DNA of 15,331 bases, from positions 1 through 15,331 of the forward strand of contig PUNU01000092.1 of NCBI GenBank assembly GCA_003551865.1. The letters run 5' to 3'. A model generated the notes under the pieces. It worked only from the letters and a program-made list of their open reading frames with translations. It ran no database searches and was not told where the DNA came from. Numbering within the stretch: position 1 is the stretch's first letter; the number at the start of each line of letters is the position of its first letter. This stretch comes from Syntrophomonadaceae bacterium (lineage in GTDB: Bacteria > Bacillota_D > Dethiobacteria > DTU022). The position numbers and the translations under genes are program-made. Below are positions 15,284 to 15,331 of the stretch, piece after piece.

Positions 15284-15313
15284 TTGACTTCTTAAGAAAA
15301 AATGTGTTATAAT
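15284..15313 (+). promoter_or_regulatory. Strong promoter reading out of the window
   Basis: TTGACT (15284-15289), an 18-nt spacer and a perfect TATAAT (15308-15313) with an extended TGT before it. The transcript would start near 15320 and serve a gene beyond the end. In B. subtilis the genes after ksgA are yabG and the strongly expressed veg, so a veg-like gene is a guess. Apart from this promoter I see nothing in 15191-15283; the T run at 15238-15244 has no good stem before it. Confidence 0.85.
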
Positions 15314-15331
15314 ATATTGCAAAATTAAAAA

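Overview
The window looks like a chromosomal housekeeping segment from a low-GC-lineage Gram-positive bacterium (Firmicutes), most likely an anaerobic clostridial lineage of moderate GC such as the Desulfotomaculum/Pelotomaculum or Syntrophomonas relatives. That placement is inference. It rests on the long Bacillus-type SRP RNA with an Alu domain, an AbrB whose DNA-binding half is nearly that of Bacillus AbrB, a MetG of the clostridial type, a RicT homologue, strong GGAGG ribosome binding sites, and a gene order that resembles the origin-proximal region of Bacillus subtilis (tadA, scr, dnaX, yaaK, recR ... tmk, holB, ricT ... abrB/metS, tatD, ksgA). I cannot name the species.

Layout. Positions 1-411 hold the 3' part of tadA. 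From 590 to 1253 there is an RNA block: tRNA-Ser(CGA), tRNA-Ser(GGA) and, only 12 nt after the second tRNA, the SRP RNA, with recognisable promoters before each tRNA and a terminator at 1323-1352. Then come dnaX, the YbaB/EbfC nucleoid protein gene and recR (1420-4073), a tight plus-strand group for replication and recombination. Two minus-strand genes follow: a DUF3786 protein whose gene ends 1 nt from recR, and an alpha/beta hydrolase that diverges from guaB. guaB (5785-7239) has its own good promoter. tmk, holB and ricT overlap one another (7399-9819) and form an operon for dTTP supply, clamp loading and RNA-processing/phosphorelay control. abrB (minus) diverges from metG, which is followed closely by tatD. 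A two-way terminator separates tatD from a minus-strand SCP2-domain gene. rsmA (ksgA) and a DUF458/YkuK-type RNase H-like gene form the last operon, and a strong promoter at 15284-15313 fires out of the window.

How the parts fit. The plus-strand genes serve information processing: tRNA supply and wobble editing (tadA, tRNA-Ser, metG), membrane targeting of proteins (SRP RNA), the DNA polymerase III clamp loader (tau from dnaX, delta' from holB), recombination repair (recR), GTP and dTTP synthesis (guaB, tmk) and ribosome assembly (rsmA). The minus-strand genes (DUF3786, hydrolase, SCP2) are lineage-specific additions sitting where B. subtilis has yaaL/bofA or rnmV. Eight of the fifteen complete genes are best started at TTG or GTG.

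I did not find a convincing new multi-gene system, mobile element, CRISPR array or phage remnant. The points worth a second look are small: hairpins without T-tracts, a palindrome over the rsmA promoter, a possible dnaX recoding site, and the accessory genes placed in a conserved block.
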